Shown here one piece after another: positions 9,574-21,342 of a stretch of 64,000 nt of DNA. Numbering within the stretch: the stretch's first letter is position 1; every line of letters begins with the position of its first letter. The position numbers and the translations under genes were made by a program. The notes below the pieces were generated by a model. That model saw nothing but the letters and a program-made list of their open reading frames with translations. It did not search any database and had not been told where the DNA came from. The DNA lies in contig JADWQD010000004.1 in NCBI GenBank assembly GCA_016110215.1, positions 2,666,001-2,730,000 on the forward strand, read 5' to 3'. The stretch comes from Capronia americana (Eukaryota > Ascomycota > Eurotiomycetes > Chaetothyriales > Herpotrichiellaceae).

Positions 9574-10851
9574 GCACCACACTCGAGATGCGCCTCCACG
9601 AACAGCAGAATCCAGTGGGCTATCGCCTGACCGGGAGCGATGGCGAAAAGATTACCAGGGCAGCCTGCGCTTCGAGTTATGGCTTACGGCGGCGATCTTA
9701 CAATCCGCGAGCCTCCGTCTGGGCAGATTCGCTTGTTTGACTGGGCATCACCGTTCCTGGTGATAATGGACTACGCCCAATGATGGATCACTCTCTGCTA
9801 CGGCAATACTGACATGCCCGATGATTACAGTACATTGATGTCAAACAAACTCTCACACGACTCGATTGGATCACATTCGTGGGCGAAGCAATCAGATCGA
9901 CCTGCGCGATGAACCACGACAGCGCGTCGGCTGGTCGGATACGGACTCGAATAGCAAGACGGCCGAGGAGTGCTTGGCCCATCCCCGGCTATGTGACCCG
10001 ATTTGACCTTTCTCAGGCGGGCGTGGCGTTCAGTAGCGGGGAAGGCCCAACTTGACGGACCTGCATTAGCCTTTGGTCATCCTGCGGTCCACTGCAACAT
10101 CCAGGGGTAAAAATCAAAATGCTGTTCTCATGAAGACGTCGAATCTCGACAAAAGACATCCGGCCCCGGATAACAATGTGACCGATGGTGTGGAGGCGGG
10201 CGATGTCAGTAGTACTCGTAATCGTGCCATCGCCTCTGATCGCAGTTATGTTGGTGATGGGTTTGTGCTACGGAGAAGATGTCGCTTAATAAATCATGTC
10301 TCGGGTGGCACTGAGGCCGATTCGAAGAAGTGCCTGGCTCTCAAGCTGAAGCATGGAATATCAAGATTGCTGTAGCTCCGTGCCTTGCGCTGATATCACA
10401 AGCACAGACATACAGTAATATCCCGCTTATCTTCTTGTGAAGGCACTGTGGGATTTCCCGCCCAGTTAACTAGTGGTCCAGGGGTGCAGCAAGGAGTCAT
10501 GAACCCTGCCTAAGACGTGCAGATGGAGGTGCCCCTATCCATGCAGGCCCACCCGTGTTCACGCTGCCATGGCTGGCCGATGTGCTGTCTGCTGGAGCGT
10601 TGAACATCCCCCGTAAAACCAACAGCTGCACTCCACGGACATCCTCAAATCCACTACTGTTCCATCGACTCTCTCTTGACCACCATTCCTTGCGCAAGTT
10701 GGGATGCGCTGCGACGCTGATCATCCGACGTCGGGTCGTGCGACAGCTCCAGTCGAGTCGAGGGGTTAGCTGTCTCAGACACTGACGCGCATCGCTTCGC
10801 TCGCCGATCGACACCGCCGGCGGACGCGATAATCCGAGATTCAAATAAACA
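9574..10851. other. Intergenic region upstream of the Sec7 gene
   Basis: 1.28 kb with no supported gene. A 100-codon frame at 10073-10375 has no family resemblance. The region presumably holds the UNC-50 terminator and the promoter and long leader of the Sec7-domain gene. Confidence 0.5.
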
Positions 10852-13800
10852 ATGGACCTGACGCCGAGCATACCCTCTCCCAAAAAGCCAAAGAGCCCTC
10901 GCCGCCAGTCATCGAAGCAGCTCACGGCTGCTGAGCACCAGAACTCGCCGCCAAGTTCCCTCCCATCTTCTCCTGTATTTCCGGCTCGACCGCTGCGCCA
11001 ACCACATGGGGCACAGCAGAGCAAACAAATGACAGGTTCAGGCACGTTTCTTGCCGAATCACCGAACATGGAGGATCACGAGGACGTCGAGGATCCCCAC
11101 GACCTATCACTGTCGAGGAACCACATCCTCCGGGCTTCGATGGTCGACAACTTGGTCCTCTCCCTGGACCATTTCTCTGGCGGGGCGTTCGACGATGCGC
11201 CTTTTACTCCGCGCAGCAACAGCTACGACACGAGCACAAGAGTTCGAGGAAGGGGAAGAGGCCATACATTTTCTTCCTCGACCTCCTCGGAAAATGACAT
11301 CCAACATCTGAGGGCCGCGCCGCAGCTCCCCCAGACCATCCCGCGAATACCACTACGAAGCAGTGTGCGATATCAGAAGGATCTGCAGAAGCTGCCTAGC
11401 ATATTTGGTGAAGATGAAGACTCTACAAGGGCAAAAGTCTACGATGCACAAAGAGCCATACAGCCCCGTCACCCTAGGAGGAGGAAGAATACGTCTGGCG
11501 GTGGTAAAAGCGATCATAGCAGTAACTCGTCAAGCATTGATCTTGGCCACTTGGCCAGCATGACAGGCCGACTGGGGGGCCCTGGGAACAGACGGTCAAG
11601 GAGCTTCGACTTCGGTACTAGACAACGAGAGGTGCGCACCAGCAAACCCGCTGGCAATGCCGACGGTCAAGCACCTACCCCGGTGATTTACCCCGGCCCT
11701 GATGCTCAAAAGGGGGAAACAGGCAGCCCGTTGGTCCGCAAGAACAGCACCAAATCATCCAAGAGTGCCTACGTGAAGAAGGGCCGGATGCCCGCGACTG
11801 GGCCAAATTCGACGAGGACTGATTCTGTGCCTCAACTGCCCTCCATGAAAAGCGTACCCAGCTTCCATGCCACAGACCACAAGCCTAGCATGGCTAGCAT
11901 GGCCTCTCCGAGCGAACCCGTGGCAGCGCCCAGACCAGGATTTTTTCGTCGCGTATTTGGGTCCAAGAACCCTACCGTGGAGACGCATCCAGTACCCAAT
12001 GTTCTGACAAAGTCATACCATGGGCGAGCAACTCCGGTGCAAGAAGAAAGCGCCCATCCTCCCACCACACCGCCAGGGAAACTGCATCGGCCCGTTCGTC
12101 GGACATCTACCGATGCTTCGGCGAACAAAGAGAACCAGCCAGTCCTTGCTAAGAAGTCTTCTGCGTTCTTCCGTAGGAGGAAGAAGTCGATCTCTAACGC
12201 AGTGCCCCCACCTCTCCCTTTGACCTTGAACGCAGAGGTGCCGTTGGAAACACAGCCCGTGGACGGTACGAGCCCTGTCAGCAGCTTGAGAGCGTTTATG
12301 GGACCTTATCTGGTTGACCCTCCGCCGTCCACAACTGGTCATGGTCATCCTCATGGCCATGTCCGTACGAACTCTATGCAGGGCTTCTACACGCCCAATC
12401 TTCCGCCTCCCGTGTTTGGCCTGCCGAGTCAAGCTGGGACCCGACCCAAGGCGACTCACAGTCGCAATCAGTCCCACAGTAGCAACAAGAGCAACAAGAC
12501 CTTGAGATCGAATGCGAAACAGGCTGCAACTCTCCGCATACCGCACCAAGACTCCTTCTTAGCAGACAGTAGCAGTGTTGAGGAGCCAATAAAACGACCT
12601 TTTGATGCCTCATCCGACCACGAGCGACGGGATCTGCGCCTCAGACACAGTGTGAACGATCTCAAATTGGAGCACACGACATCCGTAACCTCACTGCCGA
12701 GCCCATTGTCCAACCCGAGATCTGCGACTACGAGGCAAGGATCATGGATATCTGACAAGGTTTCGCCTACTTCATCCTATATTGCACCGCTATCTGCCTC
12801 AACGGACACTGACCCGGGCCCCAAGTCCTTCTCCACTCGGCGGCAAAACACTTTGGAGATCCCTCGAAAGCCCGTGAAAGGCTCGCCGTTTGCTTCGGTA
12901 TCTGATGTTAGTGAGGAATACAGATCGGCACCGAGCACGCCGCTAATTATTGAAACCCCCGATGGGGCGCTCGCTGGGTCGGCGCAGTCTTTCAACTCTA
13001 TGGCGCCGACCGATTCTCTGAGTGACGTGCCAGACTACAAAAGAAAAGCACAAAACATATACGACCATTCAGATGACGAGGTCGATCCGTCCGCTGCAGG
13101 AGCTTGGCTTGGAGACGCAGGTGTCGACAGAGGCTATGTGCGAAAGGCGTTCATGGAGCTCTTCGATTGGAAAAATCAGGATATCCTTGACTCGCTTCGA
13201 GGACTGTGTGACAATATTACTCTCAAAGGCGAGAGCCAAGTCATTGATCGTGTCTTGACTGCCTTTGCCCAGCGCTGGTGTGAATGCAACCCATCGCACA
13301 AATTCAAGTCCAGTGGTAAGGATTGCAAATCCATTCCCAGGAGACGTTGCTGACCAAGACAGATGTGGTGCATTCAATGGTGTACGCGATCTTGCTTCTC
13401 AATACAGATCTCCATCTTGCGGACATTGTCCAGAAGATGACAAAGGCCCAGTTCGTCCGCAACGCCATGAACACAATCAAGCGAGAAGTCCAGGAACTGG
13501 AGGCTGACCAGAGCTCACGGGGCCCGAAACGTACAAACTCATCTTCGCAAGATGATACAGGTAGCGCAATTCCCGACTTGAAGCGTCCAGCAGATCAATC
13601 AAGCCATCAGGAAGCGCCACTCTCTGAAATATACGAATCTGCCACAGGCTTCGGGGCCAACCGAGTCTGGGAAATGCAAATCGAGTCGGTCCTCAGGTCC
13701 TTCTACAATTCCATTTCCCAGGAACCTTTGCCACTTTCGGGGGCTCAGATTGAGCCCAACGCCCATCTCAACATGTCCAACAACTTCCTGACGATTGGGT

Positions 13801-15209
13801 CGAACATGCTGCGCCGTACACCGAGCGTGCTCAGCAAAGCCCATTCCGATACCAATCGTGGCCGATTCGCAGGGGAAAGCAAGTCCCTCGGAGCCCGGTT
13901 CGTAACGAAAGCGAGATCACGGCCACGATTGCCTTCAGCTCCTGGCTTCAACTCTAGTAGAACCAGCATCGACGAGTCTTCAGCTTGGAGTCCGTCAATG
14001 TCGAGCACATGGAGCAAAGTCTCACTCGGGAAGACGCTGACATCCATGTCGGTTGATTCCTTTGGCACCGAAGCTACTCATGCCGACTACCAGTCCTCGA
14101 TTGGCTTTGCCAACGCATTGAGCCAAGCCATCATTCGAGAAGACCAGCTGGATCTGCCTATTGAAGATGGGCCGAAAGCTGGTTCGCTGCTCGACGACGA
14201 GTCGCTGGAGCTCTGCGGCGCGCCGTGGGCCAAAGAAGGCATCTTGAAGCACAAATGTCACCTAGAGGGGGTGGATAAGAGGTCGAAGGATAGGAACTGG
14301 AACGACTGTTTTGCTGTGATCGAGAAGGGCTACATGAGGCTGTTCTCTTTCTCTATGACGGCCAAGTCTCTGCGCAACAAGGCTCGTGCTCCCAAGCCGG
14401 CGGTGGTTGGTGGAGGTAACTGGCAAGACAATGCCGAAGAGCTGTGGAAATTCACCCTTCGACATACGATTGCCAGCTCACTCCCACCGCCGGGCTACTC
14501 CAAGGCTCGGCCATATGTCTGGGCGCTCAGTCTGCCAACAGGAGCCGTCCACCTGTTCTCTGTCGGGACTCCCGACATTGTCAAGGAGTTCGTGTCAACG
14601 GCCAACTTTTGGAGCGCGAGACTGTCCAAGGAGCCAATGATGGGTGGCATCAGCAACATGGAGTACGGCTGGAGTGACAGCATAGTCAACCGGGCATTGG
14701 CCTCAACAGAAGTCAATGGCGGACGTGCTGGTGTGGTGAGTCCCCGGCCGAGTACTCAGATGTCAATGCGGAGCTCCATGGACCACGTCGCGGGTGTGCG
14801 GCCGAAGCTACCCGGGGATAAGGTCCACATTAGCGATTGGGCGCCGCCGCAACAGTCGATGTTTGCTTCTCAGTTGATGGAGGTGGACCAACTTCGTGCA
14901 CTTCAGGCGTATGTGACCAATGTGGAGGAGGAGTTGCAAAAGCACAATGACCTGCGAAGTCTGATGCTTCTGGCATACACGGCCAAGCACCCGAACTCGA
15001 ACAAAGCGATGAGCAATTGGGAGAAGAAAAGCAGTTACCTGCTCCGAGAGATTGTCAAGTTCCGCACGTATATCGACACGTTGCAGAACGCGCACGCCAT
15101 GAGGGAGAGGATCTATAGCATGCGGAAAGAGGAGGAAGAGGCGCAAAGGGCGGAGGCGGACTCCAGGATGAGGACTGATGCAGCGAATGCTTTGATGGGG
15201 GTGATCTGA
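10852..15209 (+). CDS. Sec7-domain and PH-domain Arf guanine-nucleotide exchange factor (Syt1/EFA6-like)
   Basis: Activates Arf-family GTPases on membranes. Two exons, 10852-13315 and 13363-15209, joined across a 47-nt intron (branch GCTGACC); the product is 1,436 residues. Residues 1-740 are disordered, rich in Ser, Pro and basic residues. The Sec7 domain runs from about 746 to 865: the glutamic-finger loop reads LKGESQVIDRVLTAFAQRW, followed by CECNPSHKFKSS, and after the splice DVVHSMVYAILLLNTDLH. The intron falls inside this motif and phase is preserved. A PH domain follows at about 1115-1270 (CGAPWAKEGILKHK.. to LFSVGTPDIVKEFVSTANFW), then a charged helical tail at about 1317-1417. The order Sec7-PH-coiled coil matches yeast Syt1 and animal EFA6/PSD proteins rather than the large Golgi Sec7/Gea proteins. 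Confidence 0.92.
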
Positions 15210-16007
15210 CATTGGCATTGCAGTATCGCGTCCCTTGCACCTCATCCATCTGTACAAAGAGTAGACGACCTGATGATTCACGATTGAGCCAACGAGCGAG
15301 CAAGAAGATACATGTATACGTATACGTACCGGGCTGTATAATATTAGAAATGCGTTTCAGCACCACGCTCGAGTGGCCAAGCCGACGGGCTGCGTATCTG
15401 TGCTCAGTGCTTTCGGGATACCTCGTAAACCCTGAGCTGGCGTAGTGTATGAGTGTGCGACAATGGTTGAGGGCCGAGTCTCGCCAGTGCACTCGCTTAA
15501 GCTCCTGAAACCCCCAAGCCGGACAGGGGAGAGAATCTGTGACTGACAGACAAGGCGGCGATTGAATGACACAGGCTCTGACCGGGAGACACGAGCAGCG
15601 GCGTGGGTCATGCGAAATGATTGCTGCCAAAGCCGTGGGCCTGACGCCTCTAGCCCGATGTTGTGGCCTGCGCCAAATCGGGCCTGGTGTCGAGCCGCTC
15701 GCCGAAGGGGCAACAGACGGGACAGAGTGAAGCACCGTGATGGTTCTGTGACTGGTCGTGGCCCCGGCGTCAGTTATTGTAGACCTGGTTCTCATGTCAC
15801 GGCAGCACTCGACAAGTACTCGGAAACAGACTTCTGTCGATCAGCAGTGTTGGTGTTGACAAAACGCGCACCCTGACGATTCGGTCATTGCGCGCGTCCC
15901 CTCTCCTCCTACCCCCGATGTCCGCGACACAATCGTCCGGAGGCTCGAATCAGCTCGGCCAGCCACTGCGCATTGGAAGAGGATAATAGTGCACGCCCGA
16001 CCTGCCA
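15210..16007. other. Intergenic region between Sec7 and Mto1/ApsB genes
   Basis: About 800 bp, both flanking genes on the plus strand. No gene seen. Frames on the minus strand are composition artefacts without family features. Confidence 0.5.
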
Positions 16008-19000
16008 ATGTCTATCATGTCCTCGTCAATATTGAGCGACCGACCGCGGACCGAGCGGCGGTCATCGCGAATACCCGGCGGATTCGATCAAGAGGAGGAG
16101 GAGGACGACGTGGCATCCGTTGGGAGCGGCCACGATGATTCGCACCACACAGAGAACGACCACGAACCATCCTCTCTCCTGCCTGCGTTCAGAGATCCCA
16201 GCAGTCTGCTGCAGCCCATTGACGAGCACACCAATCTGGAACTGCCTGCGAACCACACATTCGACGAAAGTGAAATGAACAAGAAACTACTGGATCATGA
16301 GTCCAGCTTCCTGCCCGACCACTCACCATTGGTTGAGCGGGACTCCCAGTCTACTGGCGCAGACGACACGCACTTGTTCGGCGTTGTTAACGACAATGTC
16401 GCTGTGCGCAAGAAGCCGCATCCTATCCAGACATCCCGGTCCTCTGAAGATACCGAGAACTATGTGGAAGGGAGGCCGTTTCAATCCCCGAAGACGCCAC
16501 CTGGGGGTTACAAGACGCCTGCGCCTGAACAACAAAAGTTTCGTAACACGGTTGAGAGTGGCCGGTCGACGCCTCAACCAGCCTCTACTTCCGTGCTCGA
16601 AACCCTATCCTCCTCTCCCACGGCCGCAGCCGCCGCCCGAACTCTTTCGCGCGTACAATCTTTGGCCACGATGGGGGGTTATGAGACCGCGAATGAGATG
16701 ACAGATCAGACCAGAACGGTCAGGAAGTCAAGGAGCGTCGAGGATGACAATGAAGCTACACCACGAAAGAACGAGACCCAGTATCTCGGGGTGCCAGATG
16801 CGGCCGACGGCCTGCTAGACGGTGCGGAGAACAAACCTAAGCATAGACGGCCTGGGTATCTGCACAAGAGATCCTCCCAGGCCCGCCTGTCTTACGATTC
16901 TATGGCCAGCTCCAATACCGATGCTAGTGATGCGACCATCGGTGCGGATTTCGCCCTGCAGTCCGGTGGTGCGCTGCCTGATTCCAGCGACCGACGAAAG
17001 GCAAGGAACACAATCTCGAGGCAGGCCAGCCTGGGAAGTATGATGTCTGGCATCTCGGGGATGAGCGACGACGAGCCTCGAGCCCAGAGACAGGTCAGCA
17101 CGAATGACCTGGGCACGTTGCAAGAGGAGAGTCCCAACTCTAACAAGGCCGCCGGGTACAATACGCCTCGCGCCTCGGTCTACAACTTCAATATGCCCAG
17201 CGACACAGTTATCGCGAATAACGTTCGCGACCTGGAGGTACCGGGCACGTTCGCTCGGCAATACCGCCAAGAGCGAAGCATGTCGCCTGAAAAGAGCAAC
17301 ACCATCATCGGTCTGACGCCAGGCCCTAAGAGGGGCCTGACTTTGAAGGAACACAGAAGTACAGTGGAAAAGCTGGGCAAGGAGAACTTCGACCTGAAGA
17401 TGAAGATCCATTTCCTGGATCAGGCTTTGCAGAAGAGGTCAGAGGACGGCATCAAGGAAATGATCACAGAAAATGTCCAGCTGAAGTCCGACCGACTACG
17501 GTTAGAAAAGGATAATCATAATCTACGGAAGCAGGTTCGAGATCTGCAGAAGAAGCTCGAGGAGACAAACGGTGCTCGAGATTCGCCCAATGCCGACCAA
17601 GGGTATGCGACAGACGAGGAAAGAAGTCCAACGGCCGAGGAGGAAGTCCTTTACCTCCGGGAACGCGTCGAGGTGAACGAAATCGAAATTGAAAAACTCC
17701 GTCAAGAGAACATTGCGAAAGAGACCGAGAAGCGACGGTTAGCGGAGATGGTCAAGTCCTTGGGTGATACTCGTGCTGCTGCGTCCGACGTCGGCTCGAG
17801 AGAGGAGCGCGATATGTGGAAGGATATGCTCGAAGCGGAAACCATCGCCCGCGAGCAGTCAGAAGAAGACAACAAGCGGCTCCGGGAAGAAATTGCAAGA
17901 TACAGGAATGACACCTTTGCGTCCGGCAAATCTGGCTCACGCAAGATCAAAATTGGAGGCTCGGTCGTTTCGAGGTCTAGTAGTGTCGAAGCGACAACCG
18001 CCAAAGATGCAGAGATTGACAGGTTGAGGCACGAAGTCTCGGAGCTGCAGAAGATGATCGGCGCACAGGCTTCGACTTTGACCTCTCGAAACAAGGAGAA
18101 GGAGCGCTTGTACCAGGAGATTGAGGATCTCAAGCTTGGGCGAATGGGTGGACTACGATCTGTGGCCGGTGACAGCATCCTTGATCGTTCAGCATCCCGG
18201 GCGAGGTCACATTCGCGTGCCAGCAACGGCACGAGGATGTCTCGGTTGAGCGACCAAGAACGGGAAACGCTCGAGACTAGGATCAACGAGCTACGCGACG
18301 AGGTATCTCAGCTAAAACTCGAAAACCAGGATCTTCAAAGTCAGTTCGATGAGGCACTTGCGGAGCTGGACGCAGTTGATGCTCAAGCTCAAGCCGATGC
18401 TGACCAGTTCAACGAAGAGCTTGCCCTCCTTACGCAGGAGCGAGACAATGCTCTGCGTGACGCTGAAGAACAGGATCATGCTTTCCAACAATTGAAGAGC
18501 GAAGCTCAGGAAGAGATTGATGGTCTGGGCGATGAGCTCGACGCCAAGGTCAAGGAATGTTCGGAGCTTGAGGAGGAGCTCAAAGCACAGGTTGAGAACG
18601 TCAAAGCGTTACAGTCTGAGATGCGATCTGCCGCCGAGGGTCTCGTGCGGCTTGAAGACGATGCACAGCAAAACCTAGCACGATACCAATCAGTCAAGGC
18701 GGAGCTTGACGATGCCAACCGCGAGCTCGAAAGCCTCGAAAAGTCCCTCTCCGAAGCTGAGACCAAAGTACAACGCCTGACGGTCCAACAGGAGAGCAGC
18801 CACAATGAGATTGCCTTCCTCCGCGAAGAGCAAGACGCTGACAAGATCAAGATTGGCGACCTAGAGTCCCTGCTCAAGAAAGTCCACCTTAACTTGGAAT
18901 CGGAACGAGACAAGAGTAGGGATCTTGAACGTCGAATCAACGAGGAGCGAACACAACGCGACGCAGTTGCCAGTCAAGAGAAGCAGGAAGTGCAGCGCGT

Positions 19001-20729
19001 CATCAATGACCTCAACCGTGAGGCCTCTGGGGCGAAGGACGACCTTCGGAAAGTGCGGAAAGCACTGTCTGTCCGTGATATTGAGGCCAGATCGTACCAG
19101 GAGCGCCTATCTGAGCTGGAAGAGAGTCTGCGGAACATCATCGGTGAACCGAACAGTTCGAGGTCGAACTTGATCGGTGCGGTGACCAAGATGCGGCGGG
19201 AGCTGGACCAGACTAGCGTGGATCTTCAGACTGTCCGAACGAGACTGGAGCAGACTGAAAGTCTGCTTGCTGACCGCGACGCCTTGCTCGAATCGACGAG
19301 CCATGAATGCAGAAAGCTGGCCGATGCATATGAGCGTGAAAAGGCGGGCAGACGGCAAGATAAGGTGGACTTTGAGAAGACTTACAAGGGTCATAACTCG
19401 ACCACTCGTGCCCTCACGTCCGCATCTGCCAGGATTGCCGAGCTGGAAGGACTGCGCCAGACCGACAGGAAGCGGATGACACAGATGGAGAATCAACTCA
19501 AAGAACAGTTGTCGGAGCGGAATCAGATTCTGCTGAACCTATGGAAGAGACTGTCCGCTATGTGTGGACCCGACTGGGCTCACAATAACAGTCTCATCAA
19601 TGGCAATCTGCCCTCCCAGGAAGTCATTGGCAACATGCTCTTCTGGCCCGGCTTCAGCAGGAACTTGCTCCTGGCCGCCAAGCAGGTCGAAGGCACATTG
19701 TCCACTTTCAGAGACAAGATCAAGCGTGTGGAGCGTGAGCTGTACAAGGAATATCAGGCTCTAGAGCAGACACTGGAAGTACGGACACGCAAGCTTGAGC
19801 GCATCGAGGAGAGCTGGGAACAGATGAAGATCAAGATGTCGGAAATGGAGACTCGGATGGACCACGCCCCTCGAACGCCCAAGTCAACCAGAACGCCAGA
19901 GATCAGCAAGCTCAAGGGCGAGAACAGGCTCCTCAAGGCCGAGCTTCAGCTTCTCCAGCAGCAACAAGCGCACCATAATCTGAACCGACGAGATAGGAAC
20001 GAGAGTCGCGCATCCGGTTACTCGGCGAGCATTATGTCGAATGAGGGACCAGCACAGGTCGACGGAGCGGTAAATGGGACCGCCGGCGTGCCGCCTCGCT
20101 CGTCAAGTATGAGACGGAGTCGAGGTATGGAACTGCAGCGCCATCATTCGACGGGCATTGTGGAACATCTTGCTAGCATGGGCGGAGACGTTGGCTCGCT
20201 CCGGTCGAACTCGATCTCAAGTCGACACTCGGGCTACACGCAGCCCATGGATCGAGGCGGCCTCATGATCCCCGCCGGCCCGTTCAATGCGCCGGCCAAC
20301 GGCAATTTCTCATTGCCGCCTCCACCGAGAGAGGCACCTCCGGCGCCACCAAGCACAGCTTCGGGCTCGGACATTGCGAGTATCACGGCAGGCAGCGGCG
20401 GCGGTGGGCAAGGGCAAGAAAAATGGATTCATCGCTTGCGGGAGCTTGAGCGGCGGTTGAAAGCCGAGAGGGAAGCGCGGCTGCTCGACCGAAGTGGCGC
20501 GAGAAAACGCCTGGAAGAACGAGATGCGGTGAATGAGGAGTTAAGGCGTGAATTAGAGAGGGAGAGGGTAAGGAAAGGTGATCTCGACGGGGCGGGCCCG
20601 CCGCCGTTGCAATTGCCCCCAGCCCCACCGGGGTACAACGAAGCAGATCAACAACACCATGGCATGTCGCCCGCAGAGCTCGAAGCGCAAGCTCCAGGGC
20701 CGAACATTGGGGTACCGAGGAAGCGCTAG
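16008..20729 (+). CDS. Mto1/ApsB-like microtubule-organising-centre coiled-coil protein
   Basis: Recruits gamma-tubulin complexes to spindle-pole-body outer plaques, septa and other cytoplasmic nucleation sites. One uninterrupted exon, 1,573 residues; Met4 (16017) is an equally good start. Residues 1-430 are disordered. A centrosomin N-terminal motif (Cnn_1N), which contacts the gamma-tubulin complex, lies at about 440-520, seen as LTLKEHRSTVEKLGKEN then FDLKMKIHFLDQAL. Long heptad-rich coiled coil fills about 450-1320. A basic helical segment at about 1469-1515 (KWIHRLRELERRLKAERE) resembles the Mto2-binding region of Mto1. Both end domains together separate it from Pcp1/Spc110 proteins, which end in a calmodulin-binding PACT-type region. 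A. nidulans ApsB is the nearest described relative I recognise. Confidence 0.88.
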   Translation: MSIMSSSILSDRPRTERRSSRIPGGFDQEEEEDDVASVGSGHDDSHHTENDHEPSSLLPAFRDPSSLLQPIDEHTNLELPANHTFDESEMNKKLLDHESSFLPDHSPLVERDSQSTGADDTHLFGVVNDNVAVRKKPHPIQTSRSSEDTENYVEGRPFQSPKTPPGGYKTPAPEQQKFRNTVESGRSTPQPASTSVLETLSSSPTAAAAARTLSRVQSLATMGGYETANEMTDQTRTVRKSRSVEDDNEATPRKNETQYLGVPDAADGLLDGAENKPKHRRPGYLHKRSSQARLSYDSMASSNTDASDATIGADFALQSGGALPDSSDRRKARNTISRQASLGSMMSGISGMSDDEPRAQRQVSTNDLGTLQEESPNSNKAAGYNTPRASVYNFNMPSDTVIANNVRDLEVPGTFARQYRQERSMSPEKSNTIIGLTPGPKRGLTLKEHRSTVEKLGKENFDLKMKIHFLDQALQKRSEDGIKEMITENVQLKSDRLRLEKDNHNLRKQVRDLQKKLEETNGARDSPNADQGYATDEERSPTAEEEVLYLRERVEVNEIEIEKLRQENIAKETEKRRLAEMVKSLGDTRAAASDVGSREERDMWKDMLEAETIAREQSEEDNKRLREEIARYRNDTFASGKSGSRKIKIGGSVVSRSSSVEATTAKDAEIDRLRHEVSELQKMIGAQASTLTSRNKEKERLYQEIEDLKLGRMGGLRSVAGDSILDRSASRARSHSRASNGTRMSRLSDQERETLETRINELRDEVSQLKLENQDLQSQFDEALAELDAVDAQAQADADQFNEELALLTQERDNALRDAEEQDHAFQQLKSEAQEEIDGLGDELDAKVKECSELEEELKAQVENVKALQSEMRSAAEGLVRLEDDAQQNLARYQSVKAELDDANRELESLEKSLSEAETKVQRLTVQQESSHNEIAFLREEQDADKIKIGDLESLLKKVHLNLESERDKSRDLERRINEERTQRDAVASQEKQEVQRVINDLNREASGAKDDLRKVRKALSVRDIEARSYQERLSELEESLRNIIGEPNSSRSNLIGAVTKMRRELDQTSVDLQTVRTRLEQTESLLADRDALLESTSHECRKLADAYEREKAGRRQDKVDFEKTYKGHNSTTRALTSASARIAELEGLRQTDRKRMTQMENQLKEQLSERNQILLNLWKRLSAMCGPDWAHNNSLINGNLPSQEVIGNMLFWPGFSRNLLLAAKQVEGTLSTFRDKIKRVERELYKEYQALEQTLEVRTRKLERIEESWEQMKIKMSEMETRMDHAPRTPKSTRTPEISKLKGENRLLKAELQLLQQQQAHHNLNRRDRNESRASGYSASIMSNEGPAQVDGAVNGTAGVPPRSSSMRRSRGMELQRHHSTGIVEHLASMGGDVGSLRSNSISSRHSGYTQPMDRGGLMIPAGPFNAPANGNFSLPPPPREAPPAPPSTASGSDIASITAGSGGGGQGQEKWIHRLRELERRLKAEREARLLDRSGARKRLEERDAVNEELRRELERERVRKGDLDGAGPPPLQLPPAPPGYNEADQQHHGMSPAELEAQAPGPNIGVPRKR

Positions 20730-21342
20730 ATTCGCGTGGCGGACATTCCTTCGAAGTTGAAGCTTTATTGGAATCCGCCTAAGCAAGCCCGGAAGGCCGA
20801 GGCGGCGAAGGACAGCGAGGTTTGATACGGTTTTGCGTGGTTTCTTGGAGCAAGTCTTGGGTTTTGCGTTTCAGGCTGTATACAACTGTATCAATATAGG
20901 TTGGGCCTGGGGAAGGGGGGTTGAGCCGAGCTGAGCACTGGTACGAGTAGCAGTGATATATCAACTTAGTGCAAGCAGTGCGCAGTCTGTCAAATGGAGA
21001 GTTCCGAAGGGAAGGGGACGCCCACTTTTTTTCGGCGTGTCTCTACAAGATCGGAGTACTCGGTAGTCATGTTTCCTTGCCCTTATCGACCGACAAGCCC
21101 GTCGACTGCGGCACCGGCCCCCGCGGAACATCGGCTCGGAATTGTTTGAGCTTCGGCATTGAAGAGAACCTTGCACGATCACCCCATCGGGAAGCGTGGT
21201 GGGCGCGTCGGTTCCGGTGCCTCGCCCACTCGCCCCTCTCGCGGTGTTCATCTCCCGAACCACTAATCACTTTTGTCCAACCCCCGTCGCTTGTTCGTCA
21301 CTCCCAGCTTTAACCGCAGCCTCTCTCCTCTCGCTCGCCTCC
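20730..21342. other. Intergenic region upstream of the BTB gene
   Basis: About 610 bp, 3' of the Mto1/ApsB gene and 5' of the BTB gene. The last 100 bp is pyrimidine-rich (CTCTCTCCTCTCGCTCGCC just before the ATG), typical of fungal leaders. No gene seen. Confidence 0.5.

Noticed and set aside
10497..11069. 190-codon minus-strand frame overlapping the start of the Sec7 gene
   Set aside because: Antisense shadow of the Ser/Pro-rich N-terminus of the Sec7-domain protein.
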